The translations under genes were made by a program, and so were the position numbers. Below are positions 33,381 to 42,100 of a stretch of 64,000 nucleotides of DNA, piece by piece. The notes beneath the pieces were generated by a model, which was given only the letters and a program-made list of their open reading frames with translations, did no database searches and was not told the DNA's origin. Position 1 is the first letter of the stretch. Each line of letters opens with the position of its first letter. Origin of the DNA: a virus. Location of the stretch: positions 1 to 64,000 of IMG/VR virus record IMGVR_UViG_3300034418_011142. One strand, written 5' to 3'.

Positions 33381-33923
33381 ATGGCATTAACATTTAGAAC
33401 AGGTTCGGGTGGCAAAAATTCAGCTTTAACAATCGAAGAACTAGATAATAATTTTAGACACTTTACAGGATCACATTCAATAACTGGTTCCCTTATTATT
33501 TCAAGTAGTTTAATAGTAAGTGGAAGTATGGGTATATCAGGAAGTATTATTCCTAGTCAGGCATCTTCAACATTAGGAACAGTAGATAATCCTTGGGGGG
33601 ATTTATTTGTAAGTGATAGTTCAATTATATTTGTAAGTGGTTCAACTACAAGTTCATTTGGTGTTGATGAATCAGGTTCTTTATCTGGATCTATATCTAA
33701 TGCAACATCCGCATCATTTGCTACTACAGCTTTAAGTGCAACATCTGCGTCATATGCAGATAATACTCCTTATAACTCTGGATCATGTTTAATTGGTTGT
33801 ACCTCATCAGCAATCCCAACAGGTACTAGACCAGAAGGTACATTTGAATTTGTAGTAAGTGGTAGTGAACATTTTATGTATGTTTACTTAGATGGAGGTT
33901 GGAGATATACTATTTTAACATAA
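33381..33923 (+). CDS. Small fibre-like virion protein
   Basis: 180 residues, rich in Ser, Gly, Thr and Ile. MALTFRTGSGGKNSALTIEE with LDNNFRHFTGSHSITGSL is the common start of fibre subunits, followed by SGSMGISGSI-type beta repeats, STLGTVDNPWGDLFVSDSSI (also found in the proteins at 15333 and 37172 in related form) and Ala/Ser repeats TSASFATTALSATSASYA. The C-terminal 40 residues are a small tip domain ending YLDGGWRYTILT. It is probably one of several short fibres or whiskers. Confidence 0.65.
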   Translation: MALTFRTGSGGKNSALTIEELDNNFRHFTGSHSITGSLIISSSLIVSGSMGISGSIIPSQASSTLGTVDNPWGDLFVSDSSIIFVSGSTTSSFGVDESGSLSGSISNATSASFATTALSATSASYADNTPYNSGSCLIGCTSSAIPTGTRPEGTFEFVVSGSEHFMYVYLDGGWRYTILT

Positions 33924-33950
33924 AATTAAAATTTTTTAAATAAAAATATT

Positions 33951-33976
33951 AGACCTCAATTTGAGGTCTTTTTTTT
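33951..33976 (+). terminator. Intrinsic terminator
   Basis: AGACCTC (33951-33957) pairs with GAGGTCT (33963-33969), extendable through the AATT centre, followed by eight T residues. It ends the small-fibre unit just before the gp13 unit. Confidence 0.82.
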
Positions 33977-33977
33977 C

Positions 33978-33992
33978 ATATTTATAATAAAA
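33978..33992 (+). promoter_or_regulatory. Late-promoter-like motif (ATATTTATAATAAAA)
   Basis: It directly follows the T run of the terminator and ends 11 bases before the ATG at 34004. Confidence 0.55.
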
Positions 33993-34003
33993 CTAGGTAT
34001 AGT

Positions 34004-35191
34004 ATGAATATTCCAATTTATGATGGCGATCCAATTTGGAACCCAAACGCAACAGCTTTTGGTTTTTATAATAATGATATTGAATTTCAAGTTGATTGTG
34101 TTAAAGTAGCAAAGTTTGTAACTACTCGTTTAGGTTATCCTTTGATGGATGTTGAATTACAAACAGGATCAATATTTACAGCATTTGAAGAAGCTATAAC
34201 AATGTATGGAAATGAGTTATATGCTTATTTAATTAGAGAAAATGTACTAGATCTTACTGGACTTCCCTATGAAAATGTAGATTTAAGTGAAGTTATAGTT
34301 AGACCTAATTTTGAAACTATAATTAGATTATCTGAACAATATGGTGAAGAAGCTGGTGTTGGTGGTGATATTCCATGGTATAAAGGAAATATTCCTTTAA
34401 CTAGTAGTATACAAGATTATGATCTTAAAACATGGGCTGAAGAACAAAACCCACCTATAACAGGTAGTATAGAAATTAAAAGAATATTTTATGAAGAACC
34501 AATCCCAGCATCTTCCAGATATCTTAGCCCTTATGATGGGTTTGGATTTGGAGGTGTAGCTGCTGCTGGATTAATGGGACTAGGAGGATTTGGTGGAGGA
34601 TATGGTTATTTAATGATGCCCTTAAATTATGATATACAAGTAATTCAAGCTATTGAAATGAATACTCAAGTTAGATTATCTAACTATAGTTTTGAAGTAC
34701 ATAATAATGTTATTAGAATTTTCCCTATACCAAGCCTTAATTCAGGATTTGGGGATGCAAATTTAGAGGGAAATGCTGGACAACTTTGGTTTGAATATAT
34801 TTTAAGAGATGAAAGATTAAATGCTTCTTTAATTTGTGCAGAAGATAAAATTACAAATGTATCTAATATGCCATACCAAAATCCTGTTTATAGTTTAATT
34901 AATTCAGTTGGTAGACAATGGATATTTGAAATGACTTTAGCTATATGTAAAGAGATTTTAGGGTATGTTCGTGGTAAATATAGTACTGTTCCTATACCTA
35001 ATGCTGAAATGACTTTAAACCAATCAGATTTATTAGCAGCAGCAACAGCAGAAAAAACAGCATTATTAGAAAGATTAAGAGCATATTTTGATGAAAATTC
35101 TCGTGCTTCTTTACTAGAAAGAAAAGTAAGAGAAGCAGATGCAGTATTAAAAGAGTTAGAACAAGTACCAAGAGTAATTTATATAGGATAA
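34004..35191 (+). CDS. 13: Neck protein (T4 gp13-like)
   Basis: 395 residues. DCVKVAKFVTTRLGYPLMDV and FTAFEEAITMYGNELYAYLI near the start and YSLINSVGRQWIFEMTLAIC with KEILGYVRGKYSTVPIPNAE near the end are typical of gp13-type head-completion proteins in marine T4-like phages. The Gly-rich GFGFGGVAAAGLMGLGGFGG loop near 180-200 is an insertion. The C-terminal 50 residues form a coiled helix. gp13 binds below the portal with gp14 to seal the head. The order 13, 14, 15 that follows supports the call. Confidence 0.78.
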   Translation: MNIPIYDGDPIWNPNATAFGFYNNDIEFQVDCVKVAKFVTTRLGYPLMDVELQTGSIFTAFEEAITMYGNELYAYLIRENVLDLTGLPYENVDLSEVIVRPNFETIIRLSEQYGEEAGVGGDIPWYKGNIPLTSSIQDYDLKTWAEEQNPPITGSIEIKRIFYEEPIPASSRYLSPYDGFGFGGVAAAGLMGLGGFGGGYGYLMMPLNYDIQVIQAIEMNTQVRLSNYSFEVHNNVIRIFPIPSLNSGFGDANLEGNAGQLWFEYILRDERLNASLICAEDKITNVSNMPYQNPVYSLINSVGRQWIFEMTLAICKEILGYVRGKYSTVPIPNAEMTLNQSDLLAAATAEKTALLERLRAYFDENSRASLLERKVREADAVLKELEQVPRVIYIG

Positions 35192-35192
35192 T

Positions 35193-35723
35193 ATGGCAAT
35201 GTTTGCAAGACAGAGAGATGTATCTCTGGTAAGACACTTAAATAGAGAAGTTATGGGTAATGTTATTACCCAACAAGCTGCATTTTATAAATTTAAAATA
35301 GAAGAAACTAAAGTAAATTTATATGGTGAGGCAGCAGGTGAAAAATTTTACAATGGTCCCTTCTTATTTGATTGTTTAATAAACAGAGAAGATCAATCAT
35401 ATCCTATATCATCTGAAGAAGTAAGTTTTGCTCAAGGTATTAGTTTTGCATTTTTAAGAGATGATTTAGTAGATGCTGATGTAGTACCTGAAGTAGGAGA
35501 TATTATCCTATATCAAGAAAATTATTACGGAGTGCAGAGCACAGTATCAAATCAATACTGGTCAGGTAAAAATCCTGATTATCCTAATAATAATTCAGAT
35601 GGTACTCCTAACCCATTAAATCCCGATTTAGACTTATTTGGGACAAATTTATCAATTATTGTTGATACTTATTATATACCAAGAGATAAAGTAGCTATAT
35701 CACCTTATAAAGAAAGATTTTAA
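35193..35723 (+). CDS. 14: Neck protein (T4 gp14-like)
   Basis: 176 residues, shorter than T4 gp14 (256). Opening MAMFARQRDVSLVRHLNREV, then a beta-rich domain with LYGEAAGEKFYNGPFLFDCL and IILYQENYYGVQSTVSNQYW, ending VDTYYIPRDKVAISPYKERF. Assignment rests on this pattern plus position one base after the gp13-like gene and immediately before the gp15-like gene, whose start overlaps its stop by one base. It would join head and tail. Confidence 0.65.
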   Translation: MAMFARQRDVSLVRHLNREVMGNVITQQAAFYKFKIEETKVNLYGEAAGEKFYNGPFLFDCLINREDQSYPISSEEVSFAQGISFAFLRDDLVDADVVPEVGDIILYQENYYGVQSTVSNQYWSGKNPDYPNNNSDGTPNPLNPDLDLFGTNLSIIVDTYYIPRDKVAISPYKERF

Positions 35724-36709
35724 TGGCAGAATATAGAAAACCCATACCTAAAACTCAAAAAGAGATAAGTAAAGGTCTACAAAATGCATTTGATAGACAT
35801 AGGGGAAATCCTAATGCTGAATTAAACCCTAATGAAAATGAAACTGGGATTGATTTTAATAGATCTACTAAATTAAGTTTTAAAGGAGATACAGCTAAAC
35901 AATTTACAATTGGTATACAAGATTTAGATGAAGCAGTATTTTATTATTTTAAAAATGTAATTAAACCATTTGTATATCAAAATGGTCAAAGAAGAAATGT
36001 TCCTATAATTTATGGTGCTCCTGAAAGGTGGAAATCGTTTCAAAAAGATGGATATTATAGAGATAAAAGTGGAGCTGTAATGTTGCCCATTATAGTGATT
36101 AAAAGAGATACTATAACTAAAGATAGAACAGTTACAAATAAATTAGATGCTAATATGCCTAATCTATATGGTACATTCCAAAAAGCATTTAATCCTAAAA
36201 ATTTCTATTCTAATTTTGCAGCTTTAAACAATAGAATACCTACTAAACAATTCCATGCTGTAGCAGTACCTGATTATGTCACTTTAGAATATAGTTGTAT
36301 AATCCAAACATATTACATGGAACAATTAAATAAAATAATTGAATCGTGTGAATATGCTTCTGATGCCTATTGGGGTGATCCTGAAAGATTTAAATTTAGA
36401 GCTTTTATAGATAGTTTTACAACTGCTACAGAATTAACTCAAGGTCAAGATAGGTTAGTAAAAGGAACATTTAATATAAGACTACGAGGATATATCATCC
36501 CAGAAGTAATGCAAAAAGAATTAAATTCTATTAAGAAATTTAACTCTAAATCTAAAGTAATAATACAAACAGAAGCAGTATCTAATTCTGATATATTTGA
36601 TCCTAATGTTACCAAACTAAGTGATGGTAGAACTAGAAGAAATAGAGAAGTAGAGGGCAATGCTTCAAATGTACAAGATGTAAGTGCAGGAAGAGAATTA
36701 AAAAATTAA
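35723..36709 (+). CDS. 15: Tail terminator / sheath stabiliser (T4 gp15-like)
   Basis: 328 residues. The block FYYFKNVIKPFVYQNGQRRN-VPIIYGAPERW and PIIVIKRDTI mirrors the VPITYASKE ... LPRI pattern of gp15. The later VTLEYSCIIQTYYMEQLNKI with ESCEYASDAYWG, and GTFNIRLRGYIIPEVMQ, mirror the T4 YELSIFTRYEDDMFQIVEQI and TFEVNGWMYPP segments. gp15 caps the tail and contacts the sheath and neck. The protein is about 55 residues longer than T4 gp15, mostly in N-terminal and C-terminal charged arms. Confidence 0.75.
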   Translation: MAEYRKPIPKTQKEISKGLQNAFDRHRGNPNAELNPNENETGIDFNRSTKLSFKGDTAKQFTIGIQDLDEAVFYYFKNVIKPFVYQNGQRRNVPIIYGAPERWKSFQKDGYYRDKSGAVMLPIIVIKRDTITKDRTVTNKLDANMPNLYGTFQKAFNPKNFYSNFAALNNRIPTKQFHAVAVPDYVTLEYSCIIQTYYMEQLNKIIESCEYASDAYWGDPERFKFRAFIDSFTTATELTQGQDRLVKGTFNIRLRGYIIPEVMQKELNSIKKFNSKSKVIIQTEAVSNSDIFDPNVTKLSDGRTRRNREVEGNASNVQDVSAGRELKN

Positions 36710-36718
36710 AAAATAGAA

Positions 36719-37105
36719 ATGGCAAACGTTAGATTTATAGATTCCTTAAAAGTTGGTGCCTATGCAGTTAATGCAACGGGTGGTACTAGCCTTACTATTG
36801 AAAATAATGTTAATGATTATATTTTAACAGCTACTGGGCAATTAGATGTAATCAATGGTGAAGCACAACTTAGATTTAATGGTACTAATTTAGGACTAGG
36901 AGGAGCCCCTGGTGCTTCAAGATTTGAAATAAGAGACACAACAGGAAGAGATTTACTTTTAATTAAAAATGCTAATACAGATCAAGGTATAAAAGTTAAC
37001 AGTGCAGGGGTTTTACAATTAATAGAATATGCTAGTAAACCTACAGCAGTAGAAGGAGGAATTATATACAATTCCGACGAATTTTGGATAGGAGTATCTT
37101 CTTGA
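36719..37105 (+). CDS. Small fibre-type virion protein
   Basis: 128 residues. MANVRFIDSLKVGAYAVNAT with GGTSLTIENNVNDYILTATG and QLRFNGTNLGLGGAPGASRF is the style of fibre or appendage proteins that carry a short beta-helical shaft. The end, PTAVEGGIIYNSDEFWIG, is a common fibre-tip motif. No enzyme motif. It is nine bases from the gp15-like gene, so it may be translated with the tail-completion proteins. Confidence 0.6.
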   Translation: MANVRFIDSLKVGAYAVNATGGTSLTIENNVNDYILTATGQLDVINGEAQLRFNGTNLGLGGAPGASRFEIRDTTGRDLLLIKNANTDQGIKVNSAGVLQLIEYASKPTAVEGGIIYNSDEFWIGVSS

Positions 37106-37107
37106 TC

Positions 37108-37122
37108 ATATGTATAATAAAA
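37108..37122 (+). promoter_or_regulatory. Late-promoter-like motif (ATATGTATAATAAAA)
   Basis: One base differs from the common form. It lies 49 bases from the ATG at 37172; the extra distance comes from the tandem repeat between them. Confidence 0.45.
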
Positions 37123-37170
37123 TAACAACTTAAATAAATATATCAAATAACAACTTAAATAAATATATCA
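37121..37170 (+). repeat. Perfect tandem 25-base duplication in fibre leader
   Basis: 37121-37145 and 37146-37170 are identical (each begins AATAACAACTTAAATAAATA). The second copy ends one base before the ATG at 37172. Confidence 0.95.
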
Positions 37171-37171
37171 A

Positions 37172-38545
37172 ATGGCAACATGGAAAAAAGTCGCGGTATC
37201 AGGATCTAATATATCGCAGTTTAACAACGACTCTGGGTATATAACCTCGGTAACAGCACAGCACGCTTTTACAACAGCTTCTTTCAATGGTACTGAATTA
37301 TTTGCTGATTCTTCTCAAGGAAATTTAACATTTGCATCTGGTTCAGGAGCAGGTTTAAATATTACAGCAAACGCAGGTACTGATACTTTAACTTTTACCC
37401 TGAATAATGTACCAAATTCTTCATTAGCAAATTCTACTATTAGTGGTATTTCACTAGGTAGTGATTTAAATGATTTAACAGTTGATAATGCAACATTAAC
37501 TTTAGATTCAGGTACAACTTATAATGGTAGTGCTGCTAAAACCATCAGTGTTAAAGATGGTGGAATTGATACAGATGCAATTGCAGATTCTTTAGGTACA
37601 ATTGGTGTAAATAGCTTTACAGGTTCCTTCAGTGGTTCATTTACTGGAGATGTAAATATCGATTTAGCTGATTTAACCCCAGGTGATGGATTATTCGGTT
37701 CTGCTTATGATGGTAATGCAGCTAGAACATTTTCAGTAGATTCAGGATCATTAGCAGGTAATGGTTTAACTACTTCAGGAGGTACATTTGTAGTAGAAAA
37801 CGATGGTTCTACAATTACTGTTGGAGCTTCAGGTATTAAAGTAACAGATGGTGGTATTGGTACTACTCAAATTGCTGATTCTTTAGGTATCTTAGGTGAA
37901 AATGAATTTACAGGTTCATTTACAGGTTCCTTCACAGGTGATGGTTCAGGACTAACAGGAATAACAGCTGATACTTTAGCTAATGCTTTAACAGATACAG
38001 CTGGTGGAGGTTTAACAGATTTCTCTTTTGATGGTTCTTCTGCTGTAAATATAGCAGTATCAGGTGCTGCTGATTTAACTGATAATACTGTTGTTAAATG
38101 GGATAACACATCAAATAAATTTGCTAATACAATTGCTACAGATGATGGTTCTACCTTTACTATAACAGGAGATTCACGTATTACAGGTGATTTAACTGTA
38201 CAAGGTACAGCATCCTTCCAAAACACTACAGAATTACAAGTAGCTGATAGATTTATCTTAATGGCTTCTGGTTCAAATACTGCTGGAGATGGTGGTATAG
38301 TAATACAACAAGGTACCCAAAATATTGGCGAAGTATTTGGATTCGATTCAGCTACCACTCGTTTCGGTTTAACAGGTTCATTTAACGCAAGTGATACAGC
38401 ATTCACCCCGGATGCATTTATGGCAGCTGTTGTAAATACAGCAGGTAATGATCCAAATGGTGCAAATGCTCCAGATACTAGATATGAGAAAAAAGGTAAT
38501 CTATATGTAGCTAATGATAGTGAAGATATTTGGATTTATTCATAA
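37172..38545 (+). CDS. Tail fibre protein
   Basis: 457 residues. MATWKKVAVSGSNISQFNND is a frequent fibre start in marine T4-like phages and resembles MPNWKKIIVSGSDATLNSLD of the giant fibre. Repeats FTGSFSGSFTGDVNI and FTGSFTGSFTGDGSGLTGI occur twice with the same flanks (DGGIDTDAIADSLGTIG and DGGIGTTQIADSLGILG). The C-terminal 100 residues (LQVADRFILMASGSNTAGDG ... DIWIYS) form the tip. An attachment role is inferred. Confidence 0.8.
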   Translation: MATWKKVAVSGSNISQFNNDSGYITSVTAQHAFTTASFNGTELFADSSQGNLTFASGSGAGLNITANAGTDTLTFTLNNVPNSSLANSTISGISLGSDLNDLTVDNATLTLDSGTTYNGSAAKTISVKDGGIDTDAIADSLGTIGVNSFTGSFSGSFTGDVNIDLADLTPGDGLFGSAYDGNAARTFSVDSGSLAGNGLTTSGGTFVVENDGSTITVGASGIKVTDGGIGTTQIADSLGILGENEFTGSFTGSFTGDGSGLTGITADTLANALTDTAGGGLTDFSFDGSSAVNIAVSGAADLTDNTVVKWDNTSNKFANTIATDDGSTFTITGDSRITGDLTVQGTASFQNTTELQVADRFILMASGSNTAGDGGIVIQQGTQNIGEVFGFDSATTRFGLTGSFNASDTAFTPDAFMAAVVNTAGNDPNGANAPDTRYEKKGNLYVANDSEDIWIYS

Positions 38546-38558
38546 TATTTAAAAAAAA

Positions 38559-38819
38559 TTGTTCCAAAAAATATTAAAAAGGTTTATGGGCTTTAAAGCT
38601 TCAAATTTACAAGTAGGAGGAGAGACTCAAAAAACAGAGTCCTCCTCTACTTCTATTGAAAAAACACAAGTAGAATTATCTGAAAAAGAATTAGAATTTA
38701 TTTTAGTCACTATAAAAAACGGATTATTTAAAGGAGAATATGTAGAGACGCTTTACAATTTAACTTTGAAACTCCAAAAACATTTTGTAGATTTGAGGAC
38801 TAAAAATATAAAACCATGA
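38559..38819 (+). CDS. Hypothetical small protein
   Basis: 86 residues from a TTG at 38559, or 77 from the ATG at 38586, which has an AAAAAGG element just before it. The N-terminus MFQKILKRFMGFKASN from the TTG is amphipathic. A Ser/Thr-rich linker is followed by a helical C-terminal half (SEKELEFILVTIKNGLFKGE). Not recognised. It overlaps the next gene by four bases, so the two act as a pair between two fibre genes, perhaps in fibre assembly. Confidence 0.5.
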   Translation: MFQKILKRFMGFKASNLQVGGETQKTESSSTSIEKTQVELSEKELEFILVTIKNGLFKGEYVETLYNLTLKLQKHFVDLRTKNIKP

Positions 38820-39070
38820 CAATATACTCCCTAGATGATCTTACTTTAAGAGAAATTAAAGCTTTACGTAAGTCCTTAGATTATTTACCTATTACAGGTA
38901 TAGATGCTGCTTTTATAGCTATGTTACAGCATAAAACAACTTCTCAAATTCAGGAAATTGAAAATCATATTCAAAATGAAGAAATTGCTAAACAAAAAAC
39001 TTTAGAGGAAGCACTTCAAAACGACCCTGAATCTACTCAAAAACAAACACGAGGGAAGAAAAAAGCTTAA
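38816..39070 (+). CDS. Hypothetical small helical protein
   Basis: 84 residues. It begins MTIYSLDDLTLREIKALRKS and contains a helix-rich core with QHKTTSQIQEIENHIQNEEI, ending in a basic RGKKKA tail. Not recognised. ATGA coupling with the gene before and direct position before the giant fibre suggest a small accessory or chaperone for fibre assembly, which is inference from context only. Confidence 0.5.
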   Translation: MTIYSLDDLTLREIKALRKSLDYLPITGIDAAFIAMLQHKTTSQIQEIENHIQNEEIAKQKTLEEALQNDPESTQKQTRGKKKA

Positions 39071-39080
39071 TATTTATAAC
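39070..39080 (+). promoter_or_regulatory. Late-promoter-like motif (ATATTTATAAC)
   Basis: It begins on the last base of the preceding stop codon, 64 bases before the giant fibre ATG, the longest leader among the virion units apart from that of phoH. Confidence 0.45.
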
Positions 39081-39088
39081 TATATTAC

Positions 39089-39122
39089 GGCCCTTCGGGG
39101 AAGTGGGCTAGACATATTCTAG
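39089..39122 (+). promoter_or_regulatory. Structured leader of the giant fibre gene
   Basis: CCC-TTCG-GGG at 39091-39100 forms a short stem with a UUCG-type loop, and CTAGA/TCTAG (39108-39112 with 39118-39122) forms a second. No T run follows, so it is not a terminator; it may protect the mRNA 5' end. Confidence 0.35.
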
Positions 39123-39144
39123 TAACCAACCTAATAAAGTAGAT

Positions 39145-42100
39145 ATGCCCAATTGGAAAAAAATTATAGTTAGCGGATCAGACGCTACATTAAATTCTTT
39201 AGATGTTAGTAGTAGCATTACCGGCTCAGCATTACAGCTTGGAAATTTAGGAGATGAAAATGAAATCCTTATTGTTGGAGCTAATACAGAAGTTACTTCA
39301 TCTAATCTATTAGCTATTGATACGGTTAATCAAAGGGTAGGTATCGGAACCTCAACTCCTCAAGTAAAATTAGATTTAGTTGGTGAATCAAGTGGAGAAG
39401 CACAAATTAGAGTAGCCCAACACGATGATACTTCTGATGGTCCTGACATACGATTTTTCAAATCACATGGTACGGCAGCAGCTTCTTCCTCAGTTGCTAA
39501 TAATGATTATATTGGAGCAGTAAATGCTTTTGCTTATGATGGTAGTACCTATATTCAATCAGGATTCTTTGGATTCCAAGCAGACGGTACTGATGGTGAC
39601 TCTAAATTTGGATTAAGAACTCGTGTAGGTGGAACACTTACAGATAGAATTACAATAGATTCTGCAGGTGATGTAGGTATAGGAGGTTCTTTAGATGTTA
39701 GTACTTTTATAACAGGCTCTTCAGCAAAATTAACTTCAGTACCAACTGGTACAACAGAAAATAAAATATTATTAACCGACGGATCTGGTAATCTAGTTAC
39801 TAGAACTGATTTATCGTTACAAGGTGCAACTGGAGCTCAAGGTACTACAGGCACACAAGGTACAACTGGTACACAGGGTACAACAGGGACTCAAGGTACT
39901 ACAGGAACTCAAGGAGTTACTGGAACCCAAGGAACTACAGGTACACAAGGTACAACTGGAGACACAGGAAGTCAGGGAGCAACAGGTACACAAGGTACAA
40001 CGGGAGATACAGGAAGCCAAGGTGCAACAGGAACTCAGGGTACTACAGGTACTCAAGGAACCACAGGAACACAAGGCACAACAGGAATACAAGGCACAAC
40101 TGGAGATACAGGAAGCCAAGGAGCTACTGGAACACAAGGAACTACAGGAGATACAGGTTCACAAGGCGCTACAGGTACTCAAGGCATTACAGGAACACAA
40201 GGAACAACTGGAGATACTGGTTCTCAAGGAGCAACTGGAACTCAAGGAACAACTGGTACTCAAGGCACTACAGGCACACAAGGTACAACTGGTACACAGG
40301 GTACAACAGGGACTCAAGGTACTACAGGAACAGATGGTATAAGTACTTATGGTATACCTTATGACTTTGATTCTTCAACAACAGCGGCAGACCCTGGAAG
40401 TGGAGATATCAGATTAAGTATTGATTGGACTACAGGTATAGTAGGTAATTCTTATGAAGCTTATGTAAGCGAAACAGATGCGGATGGATTAGGTAGACCT
40501 TCTGTTTTAGATACACTTACTGAATCTACTAATGATAATAAAGCGATTATTACACTTTATGCTATAAACAATACTAATAAAAAAGCCCAATTTTACATTA
40601 CAGGTCAAACAGATAATGGCTCGTGGAGAACTTTAGATATTGTTTATATTGATAGAGATAACTGGACAATTAGTAATGGAGATCCTTTATATTTTTCAAT
40701 TTCCCTTATAGGAGATGAAGGAGCACAAGGTGCAACTGGAGCACAAGGTACAAATGGTACTCAAGGCACAACAGGCACACAAGGAACAACTGGAGATACA
40801 GGATCTCAAGGCGCAACTGGAACTCAGGGAACTACAGGAGATACAGGAAGCCAAGGAGCTACTGGTACACAGGGAACAACAGGGACTCAAGGTACAAACG
40901 GAACACAAGGTACAACAGGTACACAAGGAACTACAGGAGATACTGGTTCACAGGGAGCAACAGGTACTCAAGGAACTACAGGTGATACAGGTTCACAAGG
41001 TGCTACTGGTACACAAGGTACAAACGGAACACAAGGGGTTACAGGAACTCAAGGCACAACAGGTACACAAGGCACAACTGGAGATACAGGAAGCCAAGGA
41101 GTTACTGGAACACAAGGAACTACAGGAGACACTGGTTCACAAGGTGCAACAGGAACACAAGGAACAACAGGCACACAAGGTATTACAGGCACACAAGGAA
41201 CTACTGGAACACAAGGCACAACTGGAGACACTGGTTCACAAGGCGCAACTGGAACTCAAGGCACAACTGGAGATACTGGTTCACAGGGTGCAACAGGAGC
41301 ACAAGGATCTCAAGGTACAACAGGCACACAAGGCACAACTGGAGATACAGGAAGCCAAGGTGCAACAGGAACACAAGGTACTACAGGTACACAAGGTACA
41401 AATGGTACTCAAGGCACAACAGGAACACAAGGTACTACAGGTACTCAAGGGATAACTGGTACCCAAGGAATTACAGGTACTCAAGGAGCTACAGGAACAC
41501 AAGGTACAACTGGGACTCAAGGTGCAACAGGAAGCCAAGGTACAAATGGTACTCAAGGTACTACAGGCGCTCAAGGAACTACAGGTACGCAGGGTGCAAC
41601 AGGAACTCAGGGAACAAATGGTACTCAAGGAACAACTGGTACACAAGGTGCAACAGGTACACAAGGAGCCCAAGGTGAAGATGGTATTCAAGGAGCTACA
41701 GGCGCTCAAGGTACTACAGGCGCTCAAGGTACTACAGGAACACAAGGTGCAACAGGAAGCCAAGGTACAAATGGTACTCAAGGAACAAATGGTACTCAAG
41801 GTACTACAGGCACACAAGGAGCAACTGGTGCACAAGGTACAAACGGAACACAGGGTACAAATGGTACTCAAGGAACAACTGGTACACAAGGTGCAACAGG
41901 AAGCCAAGGTACAAATGGAACACAAGGTACAACTGGGGCACAAGGGGCTATAGGAACTCAAGGAATAACAGGAGCACAAGGTGCAAATGGTACTCAAGGA
42001 ATAACAGGAGCACAAGGTGCAAATGGTACTCAAGGAACAAATGGAACACAGGGTACTACAGGAACACAAGGTGCTACAGGCGCTCAAGGCACTACAGGAA

